NCBI GenBank assembly: GCA_963971405.1
Contig: OZ020489.1
Coordinates: 44,780,510-44,844,509 of the forward strand
Source of the DNA: Psococerastis gibbosa
Lineage: Eukaryota; Arthropoda; Insecta; Psocodea; Psocidae
DNA: 64,000 bases
Direction: 5' to 3'
Shown: piece by piece, positions 34,901-44,590 of the stretch
Layout: each line of letters opens with the position of its first letter
How positions within the stretch are numbered: position 1 is the first letter of the stretch
The notes under the pieces: generated by a model
The model's input: only the letters and a program-made list of their open reading frames with translations
Told to the model about the DNA's origin: nothing
Database searches by the model: none
Translations under genes and position numbers: made by a program

Positions 34901-35777
34901 CTAAAGAACATGGTCACCAAACAATATTTGCTAATGACATATTACGCTCTTTTCCACAGCCACATCAACTACGGCATACTCTTATGGGGTCACTCTGGAG
35001 GGGTGGCCGATGTTCTTTTGCTGCAGAAAAAGGCTGTCAGGATTGTGGCGTCCAGCGGTTGGAGAGACCACTGCCGACCTCTGTTTGCATCTATGGGCAT
35101 CCCAACGGTGTACATTCTTTCATGCTTACTGCACATTAAAGCCAACATAGAACTGTTCCCTGAGATAAATACTGTCCATCTGCATAACACAAGAAATGCT
35201 CACCGTTTGGATCTGCCCGGATGCAGGCTGAGTAGGTCCATCGCATCATTCCCAAACTCGGCAATGAGGTACTACAACGCCCTACCCATCAGCCTTACTA
35301 ATAAGGATTTTTCAGGATACAAGGCCGTGGTGACAAGGAAAATTAAAGAATGTCCACTGTACAGCTTGGGCAAGTTCAGGGAAATAAGCTGGGAAGCCCA
35401 AACATAAACCCCCCTACCCTCCCCCCATCTAACGTATGCATCCGCGTGAAATTTTTTGTTTCTGTTTTAGATTTTTTTGTTTTGGACGCCGTCTATCCCA
35501 CCTTGGTGGGTCATGGACAAAGATTGATTGATTGATAACAGAGGGAAGTTTGCATCTAAATTAACATAATATATCTTCACTATTTACTTCCAAGTATAAC
35601 CAAAGAACTTCTAATGTTACCAGAGTAGAACCAGTAGAAAAGCAAACAAACACTTACCAAAACAAAATCACCCACATATTCTAATGTACAGTGAGCTATA
35701 CAACCATACTGTACAACACAGGCAGCTATACCTACTGCCTTAGCTAAGCATGACTTTACTGTTTTAAAGCTAAACAT
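31819..35777 (-). CDS. IMMP1L: Mitochondrial inner membrane protease subunit 1 (three coding exons)
   Basis: Exons 35777-35658, 33765-33571 and 31986-31819 join in phase 0 to a 160-residue protein; animal IMMP1L is about 166. It is an S26-family serine/lysine peptidase that removes sorting signals from proteins facing the intermembrane space. Seen: an N-terminal part with [18 protein letters not shown], the nucleophile motif GPSMEPT (Ser about residue 45), [11 protein letters not shown], the general-base Lys in [10 protein letters not shown], and [12 protein letters not shown]. All introns are GT-AG (GTAAGT donors). ATG at 35777 gives the expected distance to VQYG. Intron 1 holds an antisense LINE; intron 2 holds MITE and repeat B copies. 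It appears complete and intact; no paralogue was seen. Confidence 0.95.
32137..32388. mobile_element. Foldback MITE in IMMP1L intron 2
   Basis: Arms of about 100 bp face each other: GCTATCAAAAATCTC, CTTAGAAGAAAC, then AACACCGATTGGCTACAA on the left; GGCCAATCGGTGTTAG, TTTCTTCTAAGG, TTTTTGACAGC on the right. Diverged arms of the same family lie near 11885-12045, 20440-20460, 22090-22200 and 31625-31680. Confidence 0.75.
32389..33284. other. IMMP1L intron 2, unassigned
   Basis: AT-rich intron sequence with a short tandem TCAAATCAAATCATATTAAATC near 32617-32638. Two loosely similar halves share GGTCTTTGGTGA and GGGAAATTGA at about 32712 and 32880, suggesting an old 170-bp duplication. No gene. 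Confidence 0.45.
33285..33470 (+). repeat. Dispersed repeat B, copy 2 (empty site for family C)
   Basis: The sequence runs unbroken through CGAACTTGGTAAGCATGGC, GTGTACCAGTATGCCAATGG, CATACAGGAACAACACC and AATAATGTCCGAAAAATCAA. In the 25-kb copy these two halves are separated by a family C transposon. Confidence 0.65.
33571..33765 (-). CDS. IMMP1L: IMMP1L coding exon 2 (catalytic Ser and Lys)
   Basis: Acceptor GATTTGCATTTGCAG precedes TGCACGGGCC; donor GTAAGTAAC follows GACGTT. It encodes 65 residues with GPSMEPT and [11 protein letters not shown], the two catalytic blocks of signal-peptidase-like enzymes. Confidence 0.95.
33870..33990 (+). repeat. Single arm of the 31.4-kb foldback family
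   Basis: GAAGAACCAGTAGAATCC, then TGATGGGCCGTGGTCGAAT and GAAAGTGAAGTTCC align with the left arm at 31440-31495. No paired arm follows, so the copy is partial. Confidence 0.5.
34234..34878 (+). pseudogene. LINE reverse transcriptase, palm and fingers
   Basis: The open frame covers RT blocks 2 to 6, with the catalytic FADD at about residue 165 of the frame and [12 protein letters not shown] near its end. The endonuclease and RT block 1 are missing through 5' truncation. Confidence 0.85.
34879..35407 (+). pseudogene. LINE RT thumb and C-terminal region
   Basis: Continues the RT in another frame after the A-run: [32 protein letters not shown], then [14 protein letters not shown] and a stop after SWEAQT. 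This is the usual end of CR1-like ORF2. Confidence 0.82.
35658..35777 (-). CDS. IMMP1L: IMMP1L coding exon 1
   Basis: Forty codons from ATG to GDFVL, followed by the donor GTAAGTGTTT. It carries the hydrophobic N-terminal region and the conserved [15 protein letters not shown] block. Translation start is supported by the length match with animal homologues. Confidence 0.93.
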
Positions 35778-36002
35778 TAATTATTTAATTCATAAAATTT
35801 AAATTTAAAACCTTAGCCCTTAGGTCAAATATTTTAATTTTTCTGAAAAAGTAAACAATTTTTTAAAAAAATGTCACAGAGCATATGAGTGGGGAAGTTA
35901 TTCTTTTGTAATAAAGTAAAAAAATGTTAAATTAACCTTTTTTAAAAATATTTTATTATATTTTGCTTTCAATTCCATTGTTTGGTTAAATTATTTATTA
36001 AA

Positions 36003-36118
36003 TAGGCGGGGTTTCCACATACAGCAATGGTCAATGGTAAATGTGGTTTTGACGTATGTCTAAAAATGTCTGCTACCACGTCAAAAAACATTTACTTATT
36101 TACTATCACTATTGAATT
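36003..36118. repeat. Decayed copy of the 44.9-kb palindromic MITE
   Basis: Starts TAGGCGGGGTTTCCACAT and holds ATGTCTAAAAATGTCTGCTA followed by CCACGTCAAAAAACATTTAC and TACTATCACTATTGA. The same blocks occur at 44915-45058. The Jockey-type LINE begins directly after it. Confidence 0.6.
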
Positions 36119-36192
36119 GATGTTTCTACAAGAGTAAGATTTGATAAAGGCTACAGAATGCCTTCAGCACATTTGCAAATCGTTGCTCCAAA

Positions 36193-37086
36193 ATGGCATT
36201 TAACAACATAAGGGCAATACATTGGAACGCTGAAGGCTTGCCTAACCACCTTGACGAACTAGTAGAGCTTCTGTCCAGGAAGAAAATTGACATAGCGGCA
36301 ATCAGTGAAACCCACCTGACAAGCAAGAGAAAGCTGGCAATAAAGGGCTACAAAACCTACAGAACGGACCGAGCCTATCAAAGACATGCTGCAGGAGGTA
36401 CGGCTATTATAATTAAGCAAAATATAAAACATCACCAAGTTCTACTACCAAATCCAATAAACATAGAGGCAACGGGCATCGAGATCAAGACTACGAACGC
36501 CAGTTTTCGCATCATAGCGGTATATAAAAGCCCAAACCGACGGCTCGACCCAAATGAGCTTAAAACCATAATGGAATATGACACTCCTACAATCATAATC
36601 GGGGACTTAAATTGTAAACACACGGACTGGGGATGCAAGAAAACAAATCCAAACGGGAAAATTCTGCGAACTCTCCTAGATAAAGAAAGCTGGATTATCT
36701 TCACTCCAAGGGAAGCAACTCATATTCCTAGAGAAAGAGACCACGAACCTGATATCTTAGATGTATGCATCATGAAAAACTTCCCACCTCCAGTGGAGCA
36801 GTACACGCTCAACAAACTATACTCTGATCATCTGCCGGTGCTAGTTAATATTAGAACTAATATCATAAGAGAAGCAAGCATCATGAAGTCATTAAACTGG
36901 ACCACTCTACAAAGAAAGCTCGAAGGCTTAACATGGGAACCTGCAAATCTAGAAACAGTGCCAGACATCGACGCTAGCATAAAGGAATTTACCAGTCGCA
37001 TCCAGGCTCAAATACAAGATTGTTACAAACACGAGAATAAGAACATACGGCAACAGCATAGGTACCAGAACTGGCCTCCGACTTAA
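36193..37086 (+). pseudogene. Jockey-type LINE endonuclease domain
   Basis: The 297-residue frame has the AP-endonuclease blocks in order: AIHWNAEGL (Asn), AISETHL (Glu), IAVYKSPN, IIGDLNCKHTDWG (Asp, Asn), PDILDVCI and LYSDHLPV (Asp, His). All catalytic residues are present. ATG at 36193 is the usual MAFNN-type ORF2 start after an ORF1 end. The frame breaks just after this domain. Confidence 0.9.
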
Positions 37087-38553
37087 TCAAGCGCCGAAAC
37101 AGGCTAAGAAAGTTATATCGCATCTCATGGGATCCCGGTCTTAAATCAGAAATAAACCATATTCAGCGTACAATAAAGCAAGTTATTCAGGAAGACAAAG
37201 ATGAAAAATGGGCGGTAACCACGGAAAACATAGCTCTAAATGACAACTCCATGTGGAAATTGGCAAAAAGAATTCGAGGAACTGAATTTTCAATGCCTCT
37301 ATTAAAGTATGAAAATAAAATTGCTACCACAGACAAAGAAAAATCAGACACCTTAGCAAACTTTCTCGAAAAACAATTTACCCCTAATCCGGTGGAAATG
37401 CCTACCTTTGCAAATTGAGTGGAACAAACAGTCAAAGAATTCTTAAATACGCCACCGTCGACACCTATTGAACCAGTAACTGGTGTAAGAGTGAAAGAAA
37501 TCCTAAAAACTTTAAAACCAAGAAAAGCTCCCGGCCCAGATGGCATAAGCAATAAAGTTCTGCAACTGTTAAACGAAAACCAAGTCTCCTACTTGACCAA
37601 CATATACAACTCATGCCTAAAACTGCACTACTTTCCCAAGCAGTGGAAAAACGCCATAGTCATCGCTATACCAAAACCGGGCAAGTCCCATCATAGACCT
37701 GACGGCTATAGGCCTATAAGTTTGCTGGAGTCATTGGGTAAAGTCATGGAGGCATTATTCTTAGAGAAAATGGAGCATCGTATAGAAGCAAATCTACCAA
37801 ACGAGCAGTTCGGCTTCCGTAAAAATCATGAACCCATTATGCAAGTTATTCGTGTGGTCGAAAAAATTGCAGAAGGACTATCAAACAAGCTAATAATGAC
37901 AGGCATCCTAATGGACGTACAAGCCGCGTTCGACTCAGTTTGGAGAGAAGGTCTTCTCTATAAATTGCGAGATATCTTACCAGATGGCCTACAGCACCTA
38001 ACAGCTTCATTTCCAGATGACAGAACCTTTCAGTGTAAAGTTGGGGAAGAACTATCAGTCAAGAAACTCACTCGAGCCGGTGTTCCTCAAGGAGGATTAT
38101 CATCTCAAAAACTGTATGCACTACACACTGCAGATATTCCCCGAAAGGACAACATCCAGTCAAGCGTCTATGCAGATGACACCGCAGTTGTGGGCGCGGC
38201 GGAAGACATAGCAACTCTACAGTTGAATATGCAGTTGTATCTAGATGAGCTCGAAGAATGGACTAATCGTTGGCGCATAAAACTAAACGCGGAAAAATCC
38301 AAAGGTGTTCTGTTCTCAAATAGAAGAAATGTTACTCCACCTGACCAACTGCTAAATGATGTAAACATAAAATGGTTCAACGAGGCGAAATACCTAGGTA
38401 TTGTGCTGGACTCAAAACTCAAATGGACAACTCAAATTAATAGTGCAACAAAAAAAGCAACTGCGGCGCAGCCCCAATTATCTTCGCTGCTAGGAAACAA
38501 ATCAAATCTGTCTTTGAGGAATAAGAAAATAATTTACGAATCCTTTATCAGAC
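37065..38553 (+). pseudogene. Jockey-type LINE reverse transcriptase, first part
   Basis: From PELASDLIKRRNRLRKLYR the text runs through a stop at 37416, then RKAPGPDGISNKVL, GYRPISLLESLGKVMEALFL, QFGFRKNHEP, MDVQAAFDSVW, RAGVPQGGLSS, YADDTAVVG (catalytic Asp pair) and YLGIVLDSKLKW. The block after VPQGG (SSQKLYALHTADI) departs from the usual LSPLLYNIYT form. It ends at SFIR, where the LTR fossil starts. Confidence 0.88.
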
Positions 38554-40171
38554 TGTGGGGACCACTTAGTCCCACATGTGTAATAACCAGTCTGCTTCCA
38601 GCTTCACCTTTTTCCCGGTAGATGGCGCTGTTCACATTCAGATAATTCAATATTCCTCAATCTTCCTTTTACGTATTTATTTCTCTTATTCAATAATATC
38701 TTTAATCTACCCTCTGTGTCTCATCAGCTCCTTTAGCTGTGGACACAGAGTTGGTTTTTCTATATGGAAGCAGGCTGGATCAAATTCAATATTAATTGTA
38801 AGCATGTATCGTTCTCGTCTCACAGCTCATATTGTAACCACTGTGTGTTTAATTACTCTAACTTGAGTCGAAGCACTGCAATACAAACCAATTCAAGTCT
38901 ACACTGCCTATTCAATTGCATCGTCCTTCGACAACGGAACAAGCAGCCTTCCAGTTCCAGCCAGTTCCAGTTCCAGCTTCCAGCCAGTTCCAGTTCCAGC
39001 TTCCAGCCAGTTCCAGTTCCAGCTTCCAGCCAGTTCCAGCTTCCAGCCAGTTCCAGTTCCAGTTCCAGTTCCAGCCTCCAGAACGTCTTATCCGGCCATA
39101 GGCGGTGGAAACCACCCCGGAGCAGCTACATTCACCGCAGCAGCACAGCCACAACCTGCAAGATGCCGCAGACCACAGCCACAACCATTGCAGCTACAAC
39201 CGCTACAGCTACAACCGCTACAGCTACAACCGCTACAGCTACGACCGCTACAGCTACGACCGCTACAGCTACAACCGCTACAGCTACAACTGCTACAGCC
39301 ACAACACCGACACCCACGGCTACAACCAAGATGACAGGCCCTGCTAGTACGATGGCAGTCTCGGTCAAGCTTCCACCCTTCTGGACACAGTCGGCCAACC
39401 TGTCACCGGCACTGTGGTTCACTCAAGCGGAGGCTCAGTTCGCACTTGCTGGGGTCACAATGGAAACGACGAAATATGACCACGTCCTTTCAGCGCTCGA
39501 CCAAAGTACCCTCAGCGAGATCTCAGATTTGTTAGCTGCCCCAGTACCAGTAAACCCATACACTGAGCTAAAAACGCAATTAATCCAACGAATGAGTCTT
39601 CCAGCAAGCAGTCGCATTCAGCTACTAATGTCGGAAGACATAGGGGACAAAACTCCCAGCTCTTTTCTCCGGAGACTGCGGGCCCTCGCAGAGAAAGCCA
39701 TATCAGACTCGGCTTTACGCACCATTTGGACGTCTCGCCTCCCGCACGCTATACAATGGGCAATCATCGGTCATGATCACCTGTCACTAGGTGACGTCGC
39801 GAACCTCGCCGACAGGATGGCCACCATCAATTCAGCAACACGTGACCGGATTCTTGAGTGCACAATGGCACCTCAATTTCTCCTTTCCTCAATCTCCTTT
39901 TACGTATTTATTTCTCTTATTCAATAATATCTTTAATCTACCCTCTGTGTCTCATCAGCTCCTTTAGCTGTGGACACAGAGTTGGTTTTTCTATATGGAA
40001 GCAGGCTGGATCAAATTCAATATTAATTGTAAGCATGTATCGTTCTCGTCTCACGGCTCATATTGTAACCACTGTGTGTTAAATTACTCTAACTTGAGTC
40101 GAAGCACTGCAATACAAACCAATTCAAGTCTACACTGCCTATTCAATTGCATCGTCCTTCGACCAGCCACA
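38554..40171 (+). mobile_element. Ty3/Gypsy-type LTR retrotransposon fossil, gag only
   Basis: Begins TGTGGGGACCAC and ends CAGCCACA, flanked by the 4-bp duplication AGAC (38550-38553 and 40172-40175). Parts: left LTR about 38554-38935; a leader rich in CAGTTC and GCTACAACC repeats (about 38940-39310); a gag-like domain (about 39354-39850: LPPFWTQSANL, WFTQAEAQFALAG, ELKTQLIQRM, FLRRLRALA, LWTSRLP); right LTR about 39890-40171. No pol or envelope. The two LTRs differ at only about three places over some 270 bp, so it is young. It is broken and incomplete; LTRs unequal in length. Confidence 0.88.
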
Positions 40172-40341
40172 AGACCATCTATGCTATATGGTAGCGAAGT
40201 GTGGGGAGCAGCCTCTCAAACGCTATACTAAAAGGACTGCAGACGGCCCAAAACAAAGTAATGAGGCAAATCACCGAAGCCCCATACTACGTCCGTAACT
40301 CAATCATTGCCCGCGATGTAGAAGTTCTCCCAATAAAACAA

Positions 40342-40514
40342 CTTACTTACTTACTAGCCAACGCCCACCCTTGGCAGGTTAGCCATTAGGTGACGCGCTG
40401 ACCAGTATAATCGGGATGTCTCCGCGAGCTCGTTCTCAGGTGGTGAATCGGTTGCCAGGGCTGGACAGTTTGGTAGGTGGGCAGCATCCATCTTCGGTTC
40501 GTCGCACAATAATA
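40342..40514. mobile_element. Short retroposon inserted in the Jockey-type LINE
   Basis: 173 bp starting CTTACTTACTTACTAGCC and ending in an AATAATAAT-like tail, flanked by ATAAAACAA (40333-40341) and ATAAAATAA (40515-40523). Either end could be the 3' tail: (AATA)n in plus or (AAGT)n in minus. The minus strand shows ERARGDIPIILVSASPNG, which could be the last peptide of a LINE. The class is therefore a SINE or a truncated LINE tail. Confidence 0.65.
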
Positions 40515-41059
40515 ATAAAATAATACATCATTGACAAAGCGCTAAAACTATACGTAAGAGCAGCAGCATCGGATAACCCCTACGTAAATTCTCTAGGACA
40601 AGACACGGCACGAGTGTTAAAGTCTCCTGCAATAATCACAACGGAGCGTTACCAACGGCACTGGGCCTACCAGCGTTTCCACTTGCGATTTATCACATTT
40701 CCCTCAGCGGGAACTTAAAATTTCCCTCTTTTCCCTCGCTCGCCCAATTCGCTAATATTCCTATATTTTCAAAATTTCTGGGGGGGGGGGGACTGCCTAT
40801 CAAAATACATGACTTTTTATTATCTAAATTTTATTGTTTTTTAATGAGTATGAAATACGTTATACAAATTAAACTAAGTTCAGCAAGACAAAAAAAATAA
40901 AAAGTAAACTTTTGTTTCTGGAACGCCCAGTGACCTAGTCGTCTTATTCTACTATATAATATGCATGACGGCCAAATTGCTGAACCTGCTTTAAATGGTG
41001 GTACCAGACGCGGCCCATACATTCATCTTTCAAGTAGGGTATAAGTGACCAATACACAT

Positions 41060-41440
41060 GTCATACCCTGGAGGCAGGGGGGCCCGGGGGTCTCCCCCGG
41101 AGAAAAAACTGATAATTAATAGGCCCAAATTAGTGAGGTTTTACGCATATTATACACTGGAGGAAAGGGGGTCTCCCCGGAGAAAAAATTGATAAATGGT
41201 CCCAAATCAGTGAGGTTTTTGCGCATGTTATACCCTGGAAAAGGGGGGGGGGGGTCCGGGGGTCTCCCCTGGTGGAAAAAGTTTTATAAATAGGCCCAAA
41301 TTCCTGAGGTTTTACGCATTTTGCAAGCAGTAAAGTTGAGATTTTACCGACAAATAAACCTATCACTGTGGGGGGCCCGGGGGTCTCCCCGGAGAAAAGT
41401 TCTGAAAAAATAGGTCTGAAGTATTGGGGTTTTAAGCTTT
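41060..41440 (-). repeat. Tandem GC-box units inside the hAT (minus orientation)
   Basis: Four units repeat GGGGTCTCCCC-GGAGAAAAA, ATAGGCCCAAATT, then GAGGTTTTACGCAT and ATTATACACTGGAGG-like spacers, about 85-115 bp each. Reverse-complemented, they match the units at 10285-11235 (ATGCGTAAAACCTCA, TATTTTT, GGGGGAGACCCCCGGG). The two host hATs have different terminal repeats. Confidence 0.8.
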
Positions 41441-42265
41441 TTGAGTAATATTTTTTTTTTGTGAAAGTACTTGGTCAATATGTTTATTTTTGTTAAGTCT
41501 TTCAGGTGAAATATGCACACCAAGAATTAATTTCCCTTTCGTTATTGGGGATACTACGCCTTTAGCCTCCATTTGTCACCAGAAATCCTGGGGAGGACCC
41601 CCCTATATTTACGCCTATGATTTTCCATCGCTCTTTCAACGAGTTTACCTAAAATTGGTGTAACCTCAATACAGTAGAAGTAAATATTAAGACTCAGTCT
41701 ATATTGAACATTGACCAACCGCCTATTATGACGAATTACGAAGATAGTTTGGTTTTCATTATATATACCTAGGTATATTGTATACTATACATCTTGTATG
41801 ACATCCATGTTTGTCAATTCCCTTCGATGTCATTATAACCGGATTCTACTGTATATTTAAAACTCCATTCTATCTAGTGTGCGCTGCAAATATTTCCGGG
41901 GGAGGACCCAAAACACGTGCCTGTGCCTTTACCTCGTGTTGTCGTGTAGTTGTGCTGCTACAACTACACAAATCATCATATCTAAGCAAAGCACTGATGT
42001 ACTCCTGTTTTTAAAATTCCCACCAAGCCATCAGTAGTGGCATCAGAATTAAGAATTCATAACATTCGCGCTAAAATTTGAAACCATTATTTATTCATAT
42101 TTATCAAATTTTATGTGTTTTTATTATATATTGTAACTTTTTCCATTTTCAGCTAGTTGATTTTAATCATTGGCTTGTCCACCAGTTTTCCCTCAAATTT
42201 CCCTCAATATCTCTCTTATTTCTTCAAATTTCCCTCAAAATTCCCTTTTCCCTCCAATGTCCCTT

Positions 42266-44368
42266 TAGTATAGAATAGAATAGAATAGAATAGAAAAAAT
42301 TTTTATTACATCACACAGCCGTAGCCCTTATGTGTATAAATATTACATAATATAAAGCGAAAAAACAACAACAAAAATTCCTACTGTTTATAGCCTATTG
42401 TAACTTCTTATTAAATAATTTAAATTTATATAAAAAAAAACCTACCTAACTACCAAAGAACAACGTAATATATAAATATATCCTAACTACCATTCTTACA
42501 ATATAATTTGGTTACAAGTTCCTCTGTATAATTCTAAGCTTTGCATAAACGGATCTAAGGTGTCATGATCATTTAGTAAATGAGTGAGCCTGTTTACTGG
42601 AGAATTTATGGCTACGTCAATCCTGTTTTGCGGCTGGTAAAATAAGTTAAAATTTCTTGTTGGAAACTGGGGTACAATAAAATTTAGTTTGCTCAAGAAA
42701 TTTTGATTGTCTTCTAGGCCATTTAATACTTTATAGATATATATGGCATCAGCAATTTTACGTCGTGCGCACAGACTCTTCGCCTCATATTTTTCTAACA
42801 GAGTAGAATATGGTATATATGTGGGATCAATTTTATCAAACTTTCTCGTCAAATATTTTAAGAACTTTTTTTGCACTTTTTCAATTTGTTTTATTTTGGT
42901 TTGGTGGTAAGGATTCCACACCACACTACCATATTCAAGCTTGCTTCGAACAAATGAGTTGAATAATACCATAATCGTTTTCCATTCCAGGAAATAAACT
43001 GAGCATCTTTTGATGAATCCTAACATACGATAGGCCTCATTAACTTTTTTACTTATGTGGTTTTCGAACGTTAGTTTAGAGTCAAAGATAACGCCCAGAT
43101 CCTTTGTCTCTTCCTTTCTCTCTAAAGGTCTATCTAACAGTGTGTACTCATTCAATATTATATCATGTTTTAACGTATATGTTATGATAAAGCATTTTTC
43201 TACATTTAGTTGAAGCTTATTTCTTTCACACCATTCTACCACTCTTTCTATGTCCCTTTGGAGTAATTTACAGTCATTTCTGTCAGTAATTTTTTTACAC
43301 AGTTTAAAATCATCTGCAAATAGATAACAACTGCAACTTCTTATTACCTCTGGTAGATCATTTATTATTAATAGGAAACATAACGGTCCTAGATTTGATC
43401 CTTGCGGTACCGATGAGTTAATTGAATAGGTTTCCGAGTAACTACCATTATATAATACTGTTTGTGTCCTACCACATAAGTAAGAGTGAAAGAGTTCTAT
43501 CAGTTCATCAGAAAATCCAAATTGTCTTAATTTCCTTAGTAGGACTTCGAAATCCACTAGATCGAAGGCTTTGCGATAGTCTGTGTACACAACGTCAAAT
43601 TGAAGCCTATTATTGAAGCTTAAAATAATTTCTTCTTCAAAGTTCACTAGATTTGTCACTGTTGACCGCTTACTTATGAAACCGTACTGATGCTCAGAAA
43701 TTAGTGATTTCACTTGTTGAATAATTTTTTTATACAGAATAGATTCTAATATTTTACTTGGAGTGCTCAAAAGTGAAATTGGCCTATATTGATTAATCTG
43801 TTTCGCCATCGGCGTTTTAGGTATAGGGCATACAATGGAGTTTTTCCATACGGTAGGAAACTTGTTATTTTTAAGTGACAAGTTGCAAATATACCACATT
43901 GGATCAATGAGAAAGGTTGAATATAATTTATAAAAGAATTGTGGTATTCCATCTCTTCCTTTCGATTTTTTAGGCATTAATTTTTTAAATGCTTCAATGA
44001 TATCACTCCTTTGAAGACAACCAATTTTTACCATATTAACTCCTACAGGTATTGGTTCTGAAATAATGGCCTGTAAATCAAAGCTGGGTGGATGCTGCGC
44101 GTACACTGATTTAAAGTAGCTGGCAAATGCTTGTGTTTTTTCTTTATCGTGTAGTAAAATGTTTCCATTATTTAACAACACTTGATCACCATTTGAATTT
44201 GACTTTTTACTTTTAATAAATTTCCAAAAATCCACTGGATTTTCCACTATATTTTTTTCTTGTTGACCATTATAAGTCCGTAAAACTTGCTTAATTTCTA
44301 TTTTTAACTCGCTGCGGACTTTTGAATAAGATGCATAGTCTGAACCTAAATTAGTTTTTTTAAATTTT
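42266..44368 (-). mobile_element. 5'-truncated CR1-group LINE with (TAGAA)n tail
   Basis: Antisense within the hAT. On the minus strand, it begins inside ORF2 before the RT and ends with a (TTCTA)n microsatellite (plus strand TAGAATAGAATAGAATAGAA at about 42271-42290). The coding part has no stop or frameshift. The 3' UTR (about 42295-42495) is AT-rich. The same (TTCTA)n end closes the LINE fragment at 57575-58258. No target duplication was found. Confidence 0.88.
42496..44364 (-). CDS. LINE ORF2 reverse transcriptase, open frame
   Basis: About 622 residues without interruption. The start is a truncation, not a real initiation codon (the first in-frame GTG is at 44247). Blocks: KKSKGRDGIPQFF, NQYRPISLLSTPSKILE, EHQYGFISKRST, YTDYRKAFDLVDF, SSVPQGSNLGPLCFLLIIND, FADDFKL (catalytic Asp pair), KDLGVIFDSKLTF, SKLEYGSVVWNPYH and FNLFYQPQN. 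Missing: endonuclease and N-terminal part. RT chemistry looks intact, but this copy cannot retrotranspose by itself. Recent insertion is likely. Confidence 0.88.
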   Translation of the reverse strand, partial: FKKTNLGSDYASYSKVRSELKIEIKQVLRTYNGQQEKNIVENPVDFWKFIKSKKSNSNGDQVLLNNGNILLHDKEKTQAFASYFKSVYAQHPPSFDLQAIISEPIPVGVNMVKIGCLQRSDIIEAFKKLMPKKSKGRDGIPQFFYKLYSTFLIDPMWYICNLSLKNNKFPTVWKNSIVCPIPKTPMAKQINQYRPISLLSTPSKILESILYKKIIQQVKSLISEHQYGFISKRSTVTNLVNFEEEIILSFNNRLQFDVVYTDYRKAFDLVDFEVLLRKLRQFGFSDELIELFHSYLCGRTQTVLYNGSYSETYSINSSVPQGSNLGPLCFLLIINDLPEVIRSCSCYLFADDFKLCKKITDRNDCKLLQRDIERVVEWCERNKLQLNVEKCFIITYTLKHDIILNEYTLLDRPLERKEETKDLGVIFDSKLTFENHISKKVNEAYRMLGFIKRCSVYFLEWKTIMVLFNSFVRSKLEYGSVVWNPYHQTKIKQIEKVQKKFLKYLTRKFDKIDPTYIPYSTLLEKYEAKSLCARRKIADAIYIYKVLNGLEDNQNFLSKLNFIVPQFPTRNFNLFYQPQNRIDVAINSPVNRLTHLLNDHDTLDPFMQSLELYRGTCNQIIL

Positions 44369-44590
44369 TTTCAGCAGTGAATAAACCCGGATTTTCCCTA
44401 AAAAGGGAAATTTCCCTCAAAGTGGAAACGCTGGGGCCTACTAAGAGTTGGAGAACTCAAGAGAACACCCCAAGAGGATTATTTTGAAATTTTTTAAAAA
44501 TTTTAAACTTTCAAGTAAATTTATTATGATCATTTCATCATTTAAACATTTTATGCTCATTTAATCATTTTATGTCTATTTAAAAAGTGG

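Larger units (their letters stand above)
34225..35540 (+). mobile_element. 5'-truncated CR1/Jockey-group LINE in IMMP1L intron 1
   Basis: The element begins within the RT ([16 protein letters not shown]), has [34 protein letters not shown] and FADDAT, and ends after a conserved C-terminal region ([37 protein letters not shown]). A (GATT)n tail at about 35523-35536 closes it. One frameshift in the A-run near 34865 separates two otherwise open frames, so the insertion is fairly young. It lies antisense to IMMP1L. Confidence 0.88.
40671..44433. mobile_element. hAT element with exact 8-bp TSD, carrying a nested LINE
   Basis: Termini CAGCGTTTCCACTT and AAGTGGAAACGCTG (one small variation inside) are flanked by GGGCCTAC (40663-40670 and 44434-44441), an exact 8-bp duplication. 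Subterminal TTTCCCTC repeats occur at both ends (about 40690-40735, 42185-42262, 44395-44418). No hAT transposase is present. About 2.1 kb is a later antisense LINE (42266-44368); without it the element is about 1.66 kb and largely a GC-box tandem array. Confidence 0.88.
36120..44590 (+). mobile_element. Jockey-type LINE interrupted by three insertions
   Basis: LINE pieces are 36120-38553, 40172-40341, 40515-40670 and 44434 to about 44590. It starts in the last codons of ORF1 (LQHICKSLLQNG then a stop) and runs through endonuclease, RT and a short 3' end. The gaps are an LTR fossil (4-bp duplication AGAC), a 173-bp retroposon (9-bp duplication, one mismatch) and a hAT (8-bp duplication GGGCCTAC). 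Taking out each insert restores the LINE protein text (FIR|PSMLYGSEVWG; LPIKQ|YIIDKALK; RHWAY). The LINE is dead: frameshift near 37065, stops at about 37416 and 40228. Confidence 0.9.

Noticed and set aside
39132-39422. Val/Ala-repeat frame on the minus strand
   Set aside because: It is the antisense reading of the 15-bp GCTACAACCGCTACA minisatellite in the LTR fossil's leader.
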